The notes under the pieces were generated by a model that saw nothing but the letters and a program-made list of their open reading frames with translations, was not told where the DNA came from and ran no database searches. Shown here piece after piece: positions 35,920 to 46,588 of a DNA stretch of 64,000 nucleotides. The DNA comes from Mycobacterium asiaticum. GTDB taxonomy: Bacteria; Actinomycetota; Actinomycetes; Mycobacteriales; Mycobacteriaceae. Location: contig NZ_LZMH01000078.1 of NCBI RefSeq assembly GCF_001673635.1, positions 24,732 to 88,731 of the forward strand. Reading direction: 5' to 3'. The position numbers and the translations under genes were made by a program. The stretch's first letter is position 1. Every line of letters begins with the position of its first letter.

Positions 35920-37040
35920 GCCGCAAACGCGTCGTGGTCGCGGGCCTGGGCGACGTCGGCCTGCTGACCGCCATCCGGTTGGCCCCGCACGCCGACGTGG
36001 TGGGGATCTCGGTCAAGCCCGGGCTGGTCAGCGGCCAGGAACTCGGTGTCCGACTCGCCCGGCCCGACGACTGGGCGCGGGACTACTGGATCCCGTTCGA
36101 CAGGTTTCGCCGACTCGACCGGGTGCGGACCGTGCAGGGCGAACTGACCGGCGTCGACCTGGCGGCCCACACGGTCGCCGGCCGCCGTCCCGACGGCACC
36201 ACCTTCACCGAGGGCTACGACGCGCTGGTGATCTCCACCGGTGTGAGCAATGGGTTCTGGCGCCAGCCGACGCTGCAGTCGCCCGCCGATGTAGGCGCGA
36301 ATCTGTATGCGGCACATGAGCAATTGGCGACCGCGAAATCGGTCATCGTGGTCGGCGGCGGAGCGGCTGCGGTGAGCTCGGCGGTCAACCTGGCCACCAC
36401 TTGGCCGGACAAGCGAATCGACCTGTACTTTCCCGGTGAACGCCCGCTCAGTGAGTACCACCCGCGGATCTGGAAGCGTGTCCAGGCCCGGCTGGAGCGA
36501 CTCGGGGTGGGGCTGCACCCGGGCCACCGTGCTCTGATCGCAGATCATTTCACCGGCGACGCGATCACCACCGAACCGATCCGCTGGAGTTCCGGACAGA
36601 CCCCGTCCGTCGCCGATGCCGTGCTGTGGGCGATCGGTCGGGTCCGGCCGAACACCGGCTGGCTACCGCCGGAATTGCTGGACGAGCGGGCATTCGTCCG
36701 GGTGACACCGGAACTGTCGGTACCGGGTTATCGCGATGTCTTCGCGGTCGGTGATGTGGCGGCCACCGACCCACTGCGCAGCTCCGCCCGCAACCGGGGA
36801 GATGCGTTGCTGGCCCGCAACATTCGTGCCACGTTCGCCGACCGCCCGCTGCGTGCGTTCCGGGCGCCGGCCCGGCGGTGGGGCTCGCTGATCGGGATCC
36901 AACCCGACGGGCTGGAGGTGTTCCTGCCCACCGGCCACGCATTTCGGTTCCCGTTGTGGTCGGTACAACGGGTGGTCATGCCGCTGATCGTGCGTTGGGG
37001 CATGTACCGCGGGGTACGGGCGAACCGCCCGTTCGGGTAA
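35916..37040 (+). CDS. FAD-dependent NAD(P)H oxidoreductase (NDH-2/AIF-like)
   Basis: A 374-residue two-dinucleotide-domain flavoprotein: VVVAGLGDVGLLTA (GxGxxG, FAD), VIVVGGGAAAVSSAVNLA (NAD(P)H) and FAVGDVAATDP (FAD closing motif). The last about 60 residues form an amphipathic/hydrophobic tail that could anchor it to the membrane, as in NDH-2 enzymes. It could transfer electrons from NADH to a quinone or to the neighbouring reductase. The GTG start overlaps the upstream TGA (GTGA), so it is coupled to the DUF1295 gene. Precise role unknown. Confidence 0.85.
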   Translation: MSRKRVVVAGLGDVGLLTAIRLAPHADVVGISVKPGLVSGQELGVRLARPDDWARDYWIPFDRFRRLDRVRTVQGELTGVDLAAHTVAGRRPDGTTFTEGYDALVISTGVSNGFWRQPTLQSPADVGANLYAAHEQLATAKSVIVVGGGAAAVSSAVNLATTWPDKRIDLYFPGERPLSEYHPRIWKRVQARLERLGVGLHPGHRALIADHFTGDAITTEPIRWSSGQTPSVADAVLWAIGRVRPNTGWLPPELLDERAFVRVTPELSVPGYRDVFAVGDVAATDPLRSSARNRGDALLARNIRATFADRPLRAFRAPARRWGSLIGIQPDGLEVFLPTGHAFRFPLWSVQRVVMPLIVRWGMYRGVRANRPFG

Positions 37041-37052
37041 GGAGAAGCGGTA

Positions 37053-37490
37053 GTGGAGATCTGGGAACTTGTTGCGCGGGAACAGATTCGCGACACGTTG
37101 GCACGCTACAACTGGTCGGGCGACGCCGGCTTGGTGGACGACCTTGCCGCGACATTCTGTTCCGACGGTGTGCTGGAAATCCGCGGGCGGCAATCACTGC
37201 ACGGCCGCTCCGAGATCGCGAAGTTCCTCGGCGGCCTCACCGGCGGCATCGCCACGGGCACCGATGTCAAACCCATCGTCCGGCACAACGTGGTCAACGT
37301 GTTGTTCACCGGGCTGACACCGGAGCGGGCCTTCGTCTCGTCGTACTTCACCGTGACGACACACGTCGGGCTCGACCATTTCGGGCGGTACCGCGACGTC
37401 CTGGTACCCGACGCCGACACGTGGCTGATCAAGCACCGGAAGGTGTCGACCGACTGGGCCGCACCGAATTCCGCGATGGCCCGGGGCTGA
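37053..37490 (+). CDS. SnoaL-like / NTF2-fold protein
   Basis: A 145-residue NTF2-fold protein (IRDTLARYNWSGDAGLVDDLA, FCSDGVLEI, GRSEIAKFLGG and the C-terminal DTWLIKHRKVS are typical of SnoaL_4). Such proteins are small isomerases, dehydratases or hydrolases; Ksi-like members act on steroids, which would suit this cassette. The GTG at 37053 has AAGGAGAAG upstream. Its last 62 bases are antisense to the C-terminus of the acyltransferase gene. Confidence 0.82.
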   Translation: MEIWELVAREQIRDTLARYNWSGDAGLVDDLAATFCSDGVLEIRGRQSLHGRSEIAKFLGGLTGGIATGTDVKPIVRHNVVNVLFTGLTPERAFVSSYFTVTTHVGLDHFGRYRDVLVPDADTWLIKHRKVSTDWAAPNSAMARG

Positions 37491-38778
37491 TCGCGGCGCG
37501 GGCCGATGCCGCCACGGCCACAAAGCAGGCCAATGCCGTCCACCCGGCGACACCGGTCATCCCGTGCTTGGCGAGCAGCACCACCAGAACCCCTGCGACA
37601 CATACCAGCACCCCGGCAACCGCCGTCCGGGGCCCGGCGGAGCGGATCGGGCCGTCCCACCACGGCAGCCGTCGGTGCTCCAGCGGTGAGAGCAGCCGGA
37701 ACAACACTGCCATGACGACGGCGAACACCACCGCCCGCAACGCGAGCAGGCCCCAGAACCCGGGGGCGTGCACGTCGTAGGCGTCCAGGCCGATCGCGTG
37801 CAGGCCGACGGCGGCCAGGGCGATCGCCGGGATGTGCCACAGGTACAGCGTCATCGCTCCCCCGTTGCCCACCGCGACGGCATACCAGACCCGCGGCCGC
37901 GCCGCCCAGCGCCGGATCGGGGCCGCGGCGGCCACGAACGCACACGACATCCAGGTGCAGTGCAGGGCCAGCAACAGCGTCGGCGGGGCGACATTCGACA
38001 TGCGCTCCGCGCCGGTCACCACCAGCGAGACCTCGTACCTGCCGGCAACCGCCAGCAGCACCTGGCCCGCGAACGCACCGACGGCCGCGATGACAGCGGC
38101 ACGCACACCGACCAGTCCGCGCGCATACGCGACACCGATCACCACCGGGATCAGCCACACGATCAGGAAGTTCGCCACCCCGGATTCGGCTGTGCCCACG
38201 GCGAATCGGATCCCGTCGACCGCGGCGGCCAGGCCGAGCAGGCCGCCCAGGGTCAGGGCGAGCGAACGGCCGGTACGCAACCGGGTCAGCGCCGGCACGA
38301 ACGCCAGCACCACCAGGTACACGCCGAGAAACCACAGCAGCGCCACACATTCGCGGCCGAGGTCCGCCGCCGATTCCTCCCCAACGGTTTCGCGTACCAC
38401 CAGCAGCGCGACCGTCCACGCCGCGAGGTACCAGAACACCGGGCGGCACAACCGCTGCGCGCGACTGAACAGCCACGAACCCCAGGCCGCGCCCGGGTGC
38501 CAGCCGTAGGCACCGGCGGCGCCGCCGGCCAGGAAGAACAGCGGCATCACCTGCACGATCCAGGTCACCGGCGCGATCGCGGGCATCGCGCCGAGCAGAT
38601 TGCCGATCCGCACGCCGCCGGCGTCAATGGTGCCGAGCAGCAGCGCACAGTGGCCGAACATCACGACGACCAGGGCGGTAAGCCGCGCGACGTCGACGGC
38701 CCGGTCGCGCGGGCTGGCGGCCGCCTCATTTGAGGCGGGACCGGGCACGCCGGTGGGAGTGGAGGTAGCGAGGGGCAT
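37429..38778 (-). CDS. acyltransferase-3 family integral membrane protein
   Basis: A 449-residue membrane protein with ten or so hydrophobic helices. The N-terminal helix begins DRAVDVARLTALVVVMFGH, corresponding to the conserved region with a catalytic histidine (the H in MFGHCALL) of acyltransferase-3 proteins. The rest is Ala/Val/Leu-rich, with a WHIPAIA segment late in the sequence. Such proteins O-acylate sugars or lipids of the envelope. Its 3' end overlaps the SnoaL gene by 62 bases on the other strand. Start ATG 38778. Substrate unknown. Confidence 0.8.
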   Translation of the reverse strand: MPLATSTPTGVPGPASNEAAASPRDRAVDVARLTALVVVMFGHCALLLGTIDAGGVRIGNLLGAMPAIAPVTWIVQVMPLFFLAGGAAGAYGWHPGAAWGSWLFSRAQRLCRPVFWYLAAWTVALLVVRETVGEESAADLGRECVALLWFLGVYLVVLAFVPALTRLRTGRSLALTLGGLLGLAAAVDGIRFAVGTAESGVANFLIVWLIPVVIGVAYARGLVGVRAAVIAAVGAFAGQVLLAVAGRYEVSLVVTGAERMSNVAPPTLLLALHCTWMSCAFVAAAAPIRRWAARPRVWYAVAVGNGGAMTLYLWHIPAIALAAVGLHAIGLDAYDVHAPGFWGLLALRAVVFAVVMAVLFRLLSPLEHRRLPWWDGPIRSAGPRTAVAGVLVCVAGVLVVLLAKHGMTGVAGWTALACFVAVAASARAAISPGPSRNSVRPSRSTPSGA

Positions 38779-38879
38779 TCGACCAGCATGCCGATCGGTG
38801 GGCCGCGGCGAATGAGTAGTACTACCCGACCCGCTAACCAGCGAGTTCTGTGCGTCTATCTCCCTGGCTAGCTGCCCTC

Positions 38880-41210
<2,331 letters not shown>

Positions 41211-41271
41211 CCGAGGGACCCTACCGAACGCCTCTGACAGCCCCCCGCAACCCTGGCCCCGGCGAGCCGGT

Positions 41272-41757
41272 TTACCGGCGCGGGTACCCGCGTCGGACGG
41301 TGCGGTCCAGGATGCCGAGCGTGGCCCGCAGCGCGCCTTCGGAGATGACCGGGAAGATCCCGGCTTCACGCCACGTGGAGTCGATGTTGGACCAGTCGTA
41401 GAACGACGTGACCACGGTGGCCGCGCCGTCCTGAGTCGGCTGTAGCCGGTAACCGTAGATGTGACCGATTTGCGGCCGGATCTGACCGAGAATGGTCCAA
41501 GCGATCAACCGATCGCGTTCGAACTCCGAGATCTCGACCGTGACGTCGTACTTGCCCAGTTGCGGGTAATCGTTCAGCGCTTCCCGATCCATGTGGACTA
41601 CGAAGGTGTCACCGACGGCGGCCACCGGGCCGCCTTCGGCGTCCTGCAACATTCCTGATGAGTCGATCGCCACATGGCCCTGCGGGTCGCATAGCACCGC
41701 GAAGATGTCCGCTGCCGGCGCGGCGATGGTGCGATCAATCTCGATGCGTTCGGTCAT
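41272..41757 (-). CDS. SRPBCC / polyketide cyclase-like protein
   Basis: A 161-residue START-fold protein: IEIDRTIAAPAADIFAVLCDP (the opening strand and helix) and, at the end, TSFYDWSNID and REAGIFPVISEGALRATLGIL helix lining a hydrophobic pocket. Likely binds a lipophilic small molecule. It lies six bases after the PknE stop on the same strand, so it is probably co-transcribed with pknE. Function unknown. Confidence 0.8.
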   Translation of the reverse strand: MTERIEIDRTIAAPAADIFAVLCDPQGHVAIDSSGMLQDAEGGPVAAVGDTFVVHMDREALNDYPQLGKYDVTVEISEFERDRLIAWTILGQIRPQIGHIYGYRLQPTQDGAATVVTSFYDWSNIDSTWREAGIFPVISEGALRATLGILDRTVRRGYPRR

Positions 41758-41763
41758 TTGCAG

Positions 41764-43575
41764 TCAGCCGATCAGCTTGGTGAGCCAGTTCGGATTCTGT
41801 AGGTCCACCCCGCCGGTGCCGTCCCATACGAACGGCGTGCCCTGGGCATTGAACCCGGCCAGGGTCGCGCTGGAATTGTTCGCTTTGATCTGCGCGGTGC
41901 CAAGGTCCATTCTCGATTTGATGCAGTTGGTCGCGTTGGTGTTCGCCCCGACGGACTGCGCCAGCCGAGCCAGCTCGGCGTCGGTCCTATCCGATGCGGC
42001 ACCCTCCTGCGGCTGGAAGTCGCTGCCGAACAGAGCGGAGTAGAAATTGGTGTAAACCTTCGGGTCGTTTTGGCCCGCAACGCAATAGGAGGCCGCCACG
42101 GCCCGGGTCGAGTAGTTCTTGGTGTGCGACTGGTCGTCGAGGAAGTTCAGCAGGTGGTAGCGCACCGCGAGCTTCTTGTTCGCCACCGCGGCATCGATGT
42201 CGCCGGCGTAGGACCTGATGAAGGCGCCGCACGGCGGGCAGATCGGTTCGTTGAAGACGTCGATCGTCGCGACCGCAGCGGAACCGCCAACGAACACACC
42301 GTCGTTGAGGACGTTCAACGTGACCGCGTCCGCGGCCGGCACCGCCGTGGAGGATTTGGGCGGCTGCGGTGACTCCCGACGCGGCGAGAAGCCGATGATC
42401 ACCCCACCCACCACCGCCACGATCACGGCGATCGTCAGCCCCGCCCAGAACCAGGGTTTGCGCAGCAGCTTGGTGGGACGGGCTTGCTGCTGGCCCCACG
42501 GCGGCGTGCCGACGGTGCCCGCGGGTGCACCGCCCCAGCCCTGGGTGCCCGGCCACTGCGCCGGCAGTGGGCCACTCGAGGGCGGCCCGGGCGGCATGGC
42601 CGCGAACGACGACGGGGTGGACCAGCCGTGCGACGGCGCCGGCGACGGCACAAACCCGCTAGGTGCCTGCCCCGCGAAGGACGGCGGCACCTGCGCCACC
42701 TGACTGCGCTGCAGGATGTCGCTGGCGCGGTCCTTGTCCGGAGTGGCCAGGGCGGCGTAGGCCGCCGCGGACAGGTCGCTGCAGGTGGGATAGCGGTCTA
42801 CCGGGTCCTTGGCCATGCCGCGGGCGATCACCTCGTCGAAGGCGGCGGGGATGCCCGGGCGCGCGACACTGGGCCGCGGCGGCGGCTGGTTGAGATGCGC
42901 ACCCATGACGGCAAGCTGGTCGCCACGGAACGGCGGGGTCCCGACCAGGCACTCGTACAAGACGCAGGCCAGCGCGTAGATGTCGGCCCGGTAGGTGACT
43001 TCGGTCTCGCCGAAGCGCTCCGGAGCCATGTAGTAGAGCGTGCCCACCGTGCTGCCGAGTTGGGTGAGCTTCTCGTCGGTGCCGGCGCTGGCGATCCCGA
43101 AGTCCACGAGGTAGGCGAAATCGTCGGCGCTGACCAGGATGTTTTCCGGCTTGACGTCGCGGTGGGTCACTCCGGCGGCGTGCGCCGCGTCCAGCGCCGA
43201 ACCGATCTGGCGCACCACGGCGACCGCGCGCGGCGGGGGAAGCGGGCCGTAACGCTTCAGCAGGGCGGCCAGGTCCTTGCCGTCGATCAGGCGCATGTCC
43301 ACATACAGCTGGCCATCGATCTCGCCGTAGTCGTGAATCGGCACGACGTGCGGTTCCTGTAATCGGCCCGCGGTGCGCGCCTCGCGCTGCATGCGCGTGC
43401 GGAAGACCGGATCCTGGGAGAGCGTCTGCGACATGAGCTTCAGTGCGACGACCCGCTCCCGCACCGTGTCCTCGGCTTCGTAGACGTCGCCCATGCCGCC
43501 GCGACCCACCAAGCGTCGCAACAGATATGGTCCGAATTGCGTGCCTTCCCGCGAACCCTCGGTCGTGTCACCCAT
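41764..43575 (-). CDS. pknE: transmembrane Ser/Thr kinase PknE with DsbA-like sensor
   Basis: A 603-residue kinase: glycine loop VGRGGMGDVY, Lys46, HRD (138-140), DFG (158-160), then a Pro/Gly-rich linker (about 290-370), a membrane helix (about 374-396) and an extracellular thioredoxin-fold domain with a CPPC active site (446-449) as in DsbA/DsbG. Rv1743 (PknE, 566 residues) has the same layout and has been linked to redox/nitric-oxide stress. The ATG at 43575 follows the family N-terminus; a GTG/ATG further upstream adds five residues. The SRPBCC gene follows closely. Confidence 0.93.
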   Translation of the reverse strand: MGDTTEGSREGTQFGPYLLRRLVGRGGMGDVYEAEDTVRERVVALKLMSQTLSQDPVFRTRMQREARTAGRLQEPHVVPIHDYGEIDGQLYVDMRLIDGKDLAALLKRYGPLPPPRAVAVVRQIGSALDAAHAAGVTHRDVKPENILVSADDFAYLVDFGIASAGTDEKLTQLGSTVGTLYYMAPERFGETEVTYRADIYALACVLYECLVGTPPFRGDQLAVMGAHLNQPPPRPSVARPGIPAAFDEVIARGMAKDPVDRYPTCSDLSAAAYAALATPDKDRASDILQRSQVAQVPPSFAGQAPSGFVPSPAPSHGWSTPSSFAAMPPGPPSSGPLPAQWPGTQGWGGAPAGTVGTPPWGQQQARPTKLLRKPWFWAGLTIAVIVAVVGGVIIGFSPRRESPQPPKSSTAVPAADAVTLNVLNDGVFVGGSAAVATIDVFNEPICPPCGAFIRSYAGDIDAAVANKKLAVRYHLLNFLDDQSHTKNYSTRAVAASYCVAGQNDPKVYTNFYSALFGSDFQPQEGAASDRTDAELARLAQSVGANTNATNCIKSRMDLGTAQIKANNSSATLAGFNAQGTPFVWDGTGGVDLQNPNWLTKLIG

Positions 43576-43753
43576 CGCCGACTCCTTCACCCGCCTTTCG
43601 CGCGGCTAACCGACCCGAAGCACCTGCACGCGCCCGACCGTGGAGGCGTCGGACCCGAGTACGCGGTGGCGTGCCAGGCATAAGGCTAATGGTTGGGGTG
43701 CTCCAAGCGTGCAAATGAGCAGTGCTTCGGCTTGGCGAAGTGTTCCAGCAGAG

Positions 43754-46390
43754 CTACGGCAACCCGTCCGACCCGTTCCGTCCCAGCAGTACGCCGCCGA
43801 TGCCGCCGCTACCGCCGAGGTAGAGCGGGGTCCCGCTGTTGCCGCCGTTGCCGCCCACGCCGATCAGCACGGCATTGCCGCCGTTGCCGCTGAGCACGGT
43901 GTTGCCGCCCCCGCCGCCGACCGCAGGGCTCTGGCCACCGGCGCCGCCCGCCCCGCCGATTCCTATCAGCGCGCCGGCCCTGCCGCCGTTGCCGCCGTTG
44001 CCTGCCGTGCCGGAGTTACCAGGAAGCGACGCACCGCTCGAGCCACCGGTTCCTCCGGCGCCGCCGCAGCCGAGCAGGGTCGCGTTGCCGCCCGCGCCGC
44101 CGTTGCCGCCGAACAATCCCTGGCCGCCGGTGCCGCCATCGCCGCCGGACATCAGCAGCCCGGACATGCCGCCGGTTCCGCCGGTGCCGCCCGTGCCGAG
44201 CTGGCTGAAGCCGCCGCTTCCGCCGGCGCCGCCGTTGCCGAACAGCGTTCCGCCGTTGCCCCCGGCCCCGCCCACGCCACCGTTGCCGGGTGTCGCGGCA
44301 TTGAACCCGCCGACACCTCCGGCGCCGCCGGCGCCGCCCGGCCCGCCCAGCAGGCCCGCGTTGCCTCCGGCGCCCCCGGCACCGCCGTTGAACAAGCCGT
44401 TCCCGCCGGTTCCACCGTCCCCGCCACCGGCGCTGACGAGCCCGGCCAGCAGACCGCCATTGCCACCCCGACCGCCGGTTCCCGCGGTGCCGTCCTCGCT
44501 GAATCCGCCGACGCCACCGCCGCCGCCGGCGCCGAATAGCCCACCGCCGCCGCCGATCCCGCCGACGCCGGCACGCCCGTCCACGACTCCCGTCCCGCCG
44601 GTGCCACCGACACCGCCGTTACCGAGCAACCAACCCCCGGCGCCCCCGGCCCCGCCGGCGCCGGCCTGACCGGCCACGCCTGGCGAGAACTGGCCCGGTC
44701 CGCCTGATCCTCCGGTGCCGAAAAGCCCAGCGTTGCCGCCGCTTCCGCCGCTCTGACCCAGCGCACCTGCTGAGCCACCCGCGCCGCCGTCGCCCAGCAA
44801 CCATCCGCCGCCACCGCCACTGGCACCCGACCCGTAGGCGCCCGGTGCGCCGTTGCCGATCAGCGGGCGCCCGGTCAGCAGCCGGGCGGGCGCGTTGAGC
44901 GCATTGAGCGCGTTCTGCTGGAAGGTGTGCCATTGCGAGGTGCTGGCCGGGGCGTTGAAACCGTCCAGCCCCAGCAGCACTCCGCTGGCACCGCCGACGC
45001 CCAGCACGTTCCCGACGCCGCCGTTGCCGCCGTTGCCGATCAGGAAGGCATTGCCGCCGGCGCCACCGGAGACGGGGAGGACGTTGCCGCCCAGGCCCGC
45101 GGTACCTCCTGCCCCGCCATTCCCCAGCAACAGACCGCCGTAGCCGCCGGCGCCACCACGGCCACCGGACAGGGTCTCGGCCATTCCGCCGGCGCCACCC
45201 ACTCCGCCGTTGCCGATGAATCCGGCGTTGCCGCCGGCTCCGCCCTTGCCGCCGCCGTCGTCGCCAAAACCGCCGGTGCCGCCGGCTCCGCCGCTGGAGA
45301 TGAACAACCCCGCGTTCCCCCCGCGGCCGCCGCTGCCGCCGATGCCTCCGACCGGGCTGTATCCGCCGTCGCCGCCCGCGCCGCCGGCGCCGAACAGCAG
45401 TCCGCCGTTGCCGCCGTTTCCGCCGCTGCCGCCATTACCGCCGGCCTGAAGGACGTGGGTGGCAGCCCCGCCGTCGCCGCCCGAACCGCCGAACCCAGCG
45501 ATCAATCCGCCGCTGCCACCTGCCCCACCGTTGCCGCCAGAGACGAAGCCGGCGCCGCCCGCTCCGCCGTTGCCGCCGCCGGAACCGAGGAATCCGCCGA
45601 GCAATCCGCCGTTGCCGCCGGCTCCACCGGCACCGCCGGTCCCGTTCGCAGGTCCGGTACCTCCGACGGTGTTCGGGCTCAATCCGCCGTTACCGCCGTT
45701 TCCGCCCCCGCCGAGTAGACCGCCGGCCCCGCCGCTTCCCCCGGCTCCGCCGCTGCCTGAGATCACCCCGCCGGTCCCACCGGTGCCTCCGGCACCACCG
45801 TTACCGGCCAGCCAACCGCCCGCCCCGCCGTTGCCGCCGGCGCCGCCCGCGCTCGTCGTGGTGGCCGCGCTTCCCCCGGCTCCGCCGGCTCCGCCAGTGC
45901 CCAATAATCCTGCGGCACCCCCGTTTCCGCCCCTTTGGCCCGGAGCGCCTGATCCGCCCGCGCCGCCGTCACCCATCAGCCAGCCGCCGGGGGCTCCGTC
46001 GAGCCCGGACCCGGGTGCGGCATTGGCCCCGTTGCCGATGAGTGGACGTCCGGTCAGTGTCTGAAAGGGTACGTTCACCGCATCCAAGACGGCCTGCAAG
46101 GGCGCGGCGTTGGCGGCCTCGGCATTCGCGTAGGCGTTGGAGCCGGCGGCCAAGGCCCGGACGAACCGCTGGTGGAACGCCGCCGCCCGCGCACTGAGGG
46201 ATTGGTAGTTCTGCCCGTGTTCAGAGAACAGGGCCGCGATGGCCGCCGACACCTCGTCCTGAGCCGCCGCCAATATCCCGGTGGTCGAGGCCGCTGCGGC
46301 CGAATGAACCTCCGCGACGGTCCAGCCGATCCTGGCCAAGTCCTCGGTCGCTGCACCCATCACATCCGGTAATGCAACCAACAACGACAT
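43754..46390 (-). CDS. PE_PGRS protein with an internal repeated linker module
   Basis: An 878-residue PE_PGRS protein. The PE domain (about 1-95: MSLLVALPDVMGAATEDLARI, AAAQDEVSAAIAALFSEHGQNYQ) is followed by the TGRPLIGNG linker (113-121) and GGWLMGDGGAGGSGAPGQRGG, then several hundred residues of GGx repeats. Around residue 500 a second linker appears (ALNAPARLLTGRPLIGNG, then GGGGGWLLGDGGAGGS), so two GRPLIGNG-PGRS modules follow one PE domain. PE_PGRS proteins are secreted by ESX systems and displayed on the surface in slow-growing mycobacteria. The ATG at 46390 is chosen; the frame is open for another 61 codons upstream without a ribosome binding site. Confidence 0.93.
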   Translation of the reverse strand: MSLLVALPDVMGAATEDLARIGWTVAEVHSAAAASTTGILAAAQDEVSAAIAALFSEHGQNYQSLSARAAAFHQRFVRALAAGSNAYANAEAANAAPLQAVLDAVNVPFQTLTGRPLIGNGANAAPGSGLDGAPGGWLMGDGGAGGSGAPGQRGGNGGAAGLLGTGGAGGAGGSAATTTSAGGAGGNGGAGGWLAGNGGAGGTGGTGGVISGSGGAGGSGGAGGLLGGGGNGGNGGLSPNTVGGTGPANGTGGAGGAGGNGGLLGGFLGSGGGNGGAGGAGFVSGGNGGAGGSGGLIAGFGGSGGDGGAATHVLQAGGNGGSGGNGGNGGLLFGAGGAGGDGGYSPVGGIGGSGGRGGNAGLFISSGGAGGTGGFGDDGGGKGGAGGNAGFIGNGGVGGAGGMAETLSGGRGGAGGYGGLLLGNGGAGGTAGLGGNVLPVSGGAGGNAFLIGNGGNGGVGNVLGVGGASGVLLGLDGFNAPASTSQWHTFQQNALNALNAPARLLTGRPLIGNGAPGAYGSGASGGGGGWLLGDGGAGGSAGALGQSGGSGGNAGLFGTGGSGGPGQFSPGVAGQAGAGGAGGAGGWLLGNGGVGGTGGTGVVDGRAGVGGIGGGGGLFGAGGGGGVGGFSEDGTAGTGGRGGNGGLLAGLVSAGGGDGGTGGNGLFNGGAGGAGGNAGLLGGPGGAGGAGGVGGFNAATPGNGGVGGAGGNGGTLFGNGGAGGSGGFSQLGTGGTGGTGGMSGLLMSGGDGGTGGQGLFGGNGGAGGNATLLGCGGAGGTGGSSGASLPGNSGTAGNGGNGGRAGALIGIGGAGGAGGQSPAVGGGGGNTVLSGNGGNAVLIGVGGNGGNSGTPLYLGGSGGIGGVLLGRNGSDGLP

Positions 46391-46588
46391 CGAATAACCC
46401 CCAAAGCGGCTCAGCAGGAAACGCGCTTCCCATTGCGCGTCACCATATCCCGGGCACGCCGGCATTTCTGCCCGAATGATCACTCTGCGCCAATGAATTT
46501 CTGCGTTGTCGATCCGGGTCGCCGGACGTGAGGGCCGGGAATCACCAGGTCCGCGGTTGCGGCCGGCCCCCACGCCCGACGACGGTCC

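Noticed and set aside
43839..46064. Several Pro-rich plus-strand frames across the PE_PGRS gene
   Set aside because: These are the reverse complement of GGx repeats, which always give PPx frames; the PE domain fixes the real strand.
43754..46390. CRISPR-like or tandem repeat array
   Set aside because: The periodicity comes from codons of GGx repeats in a PE_PGRS protein, without spacers or cas genes.
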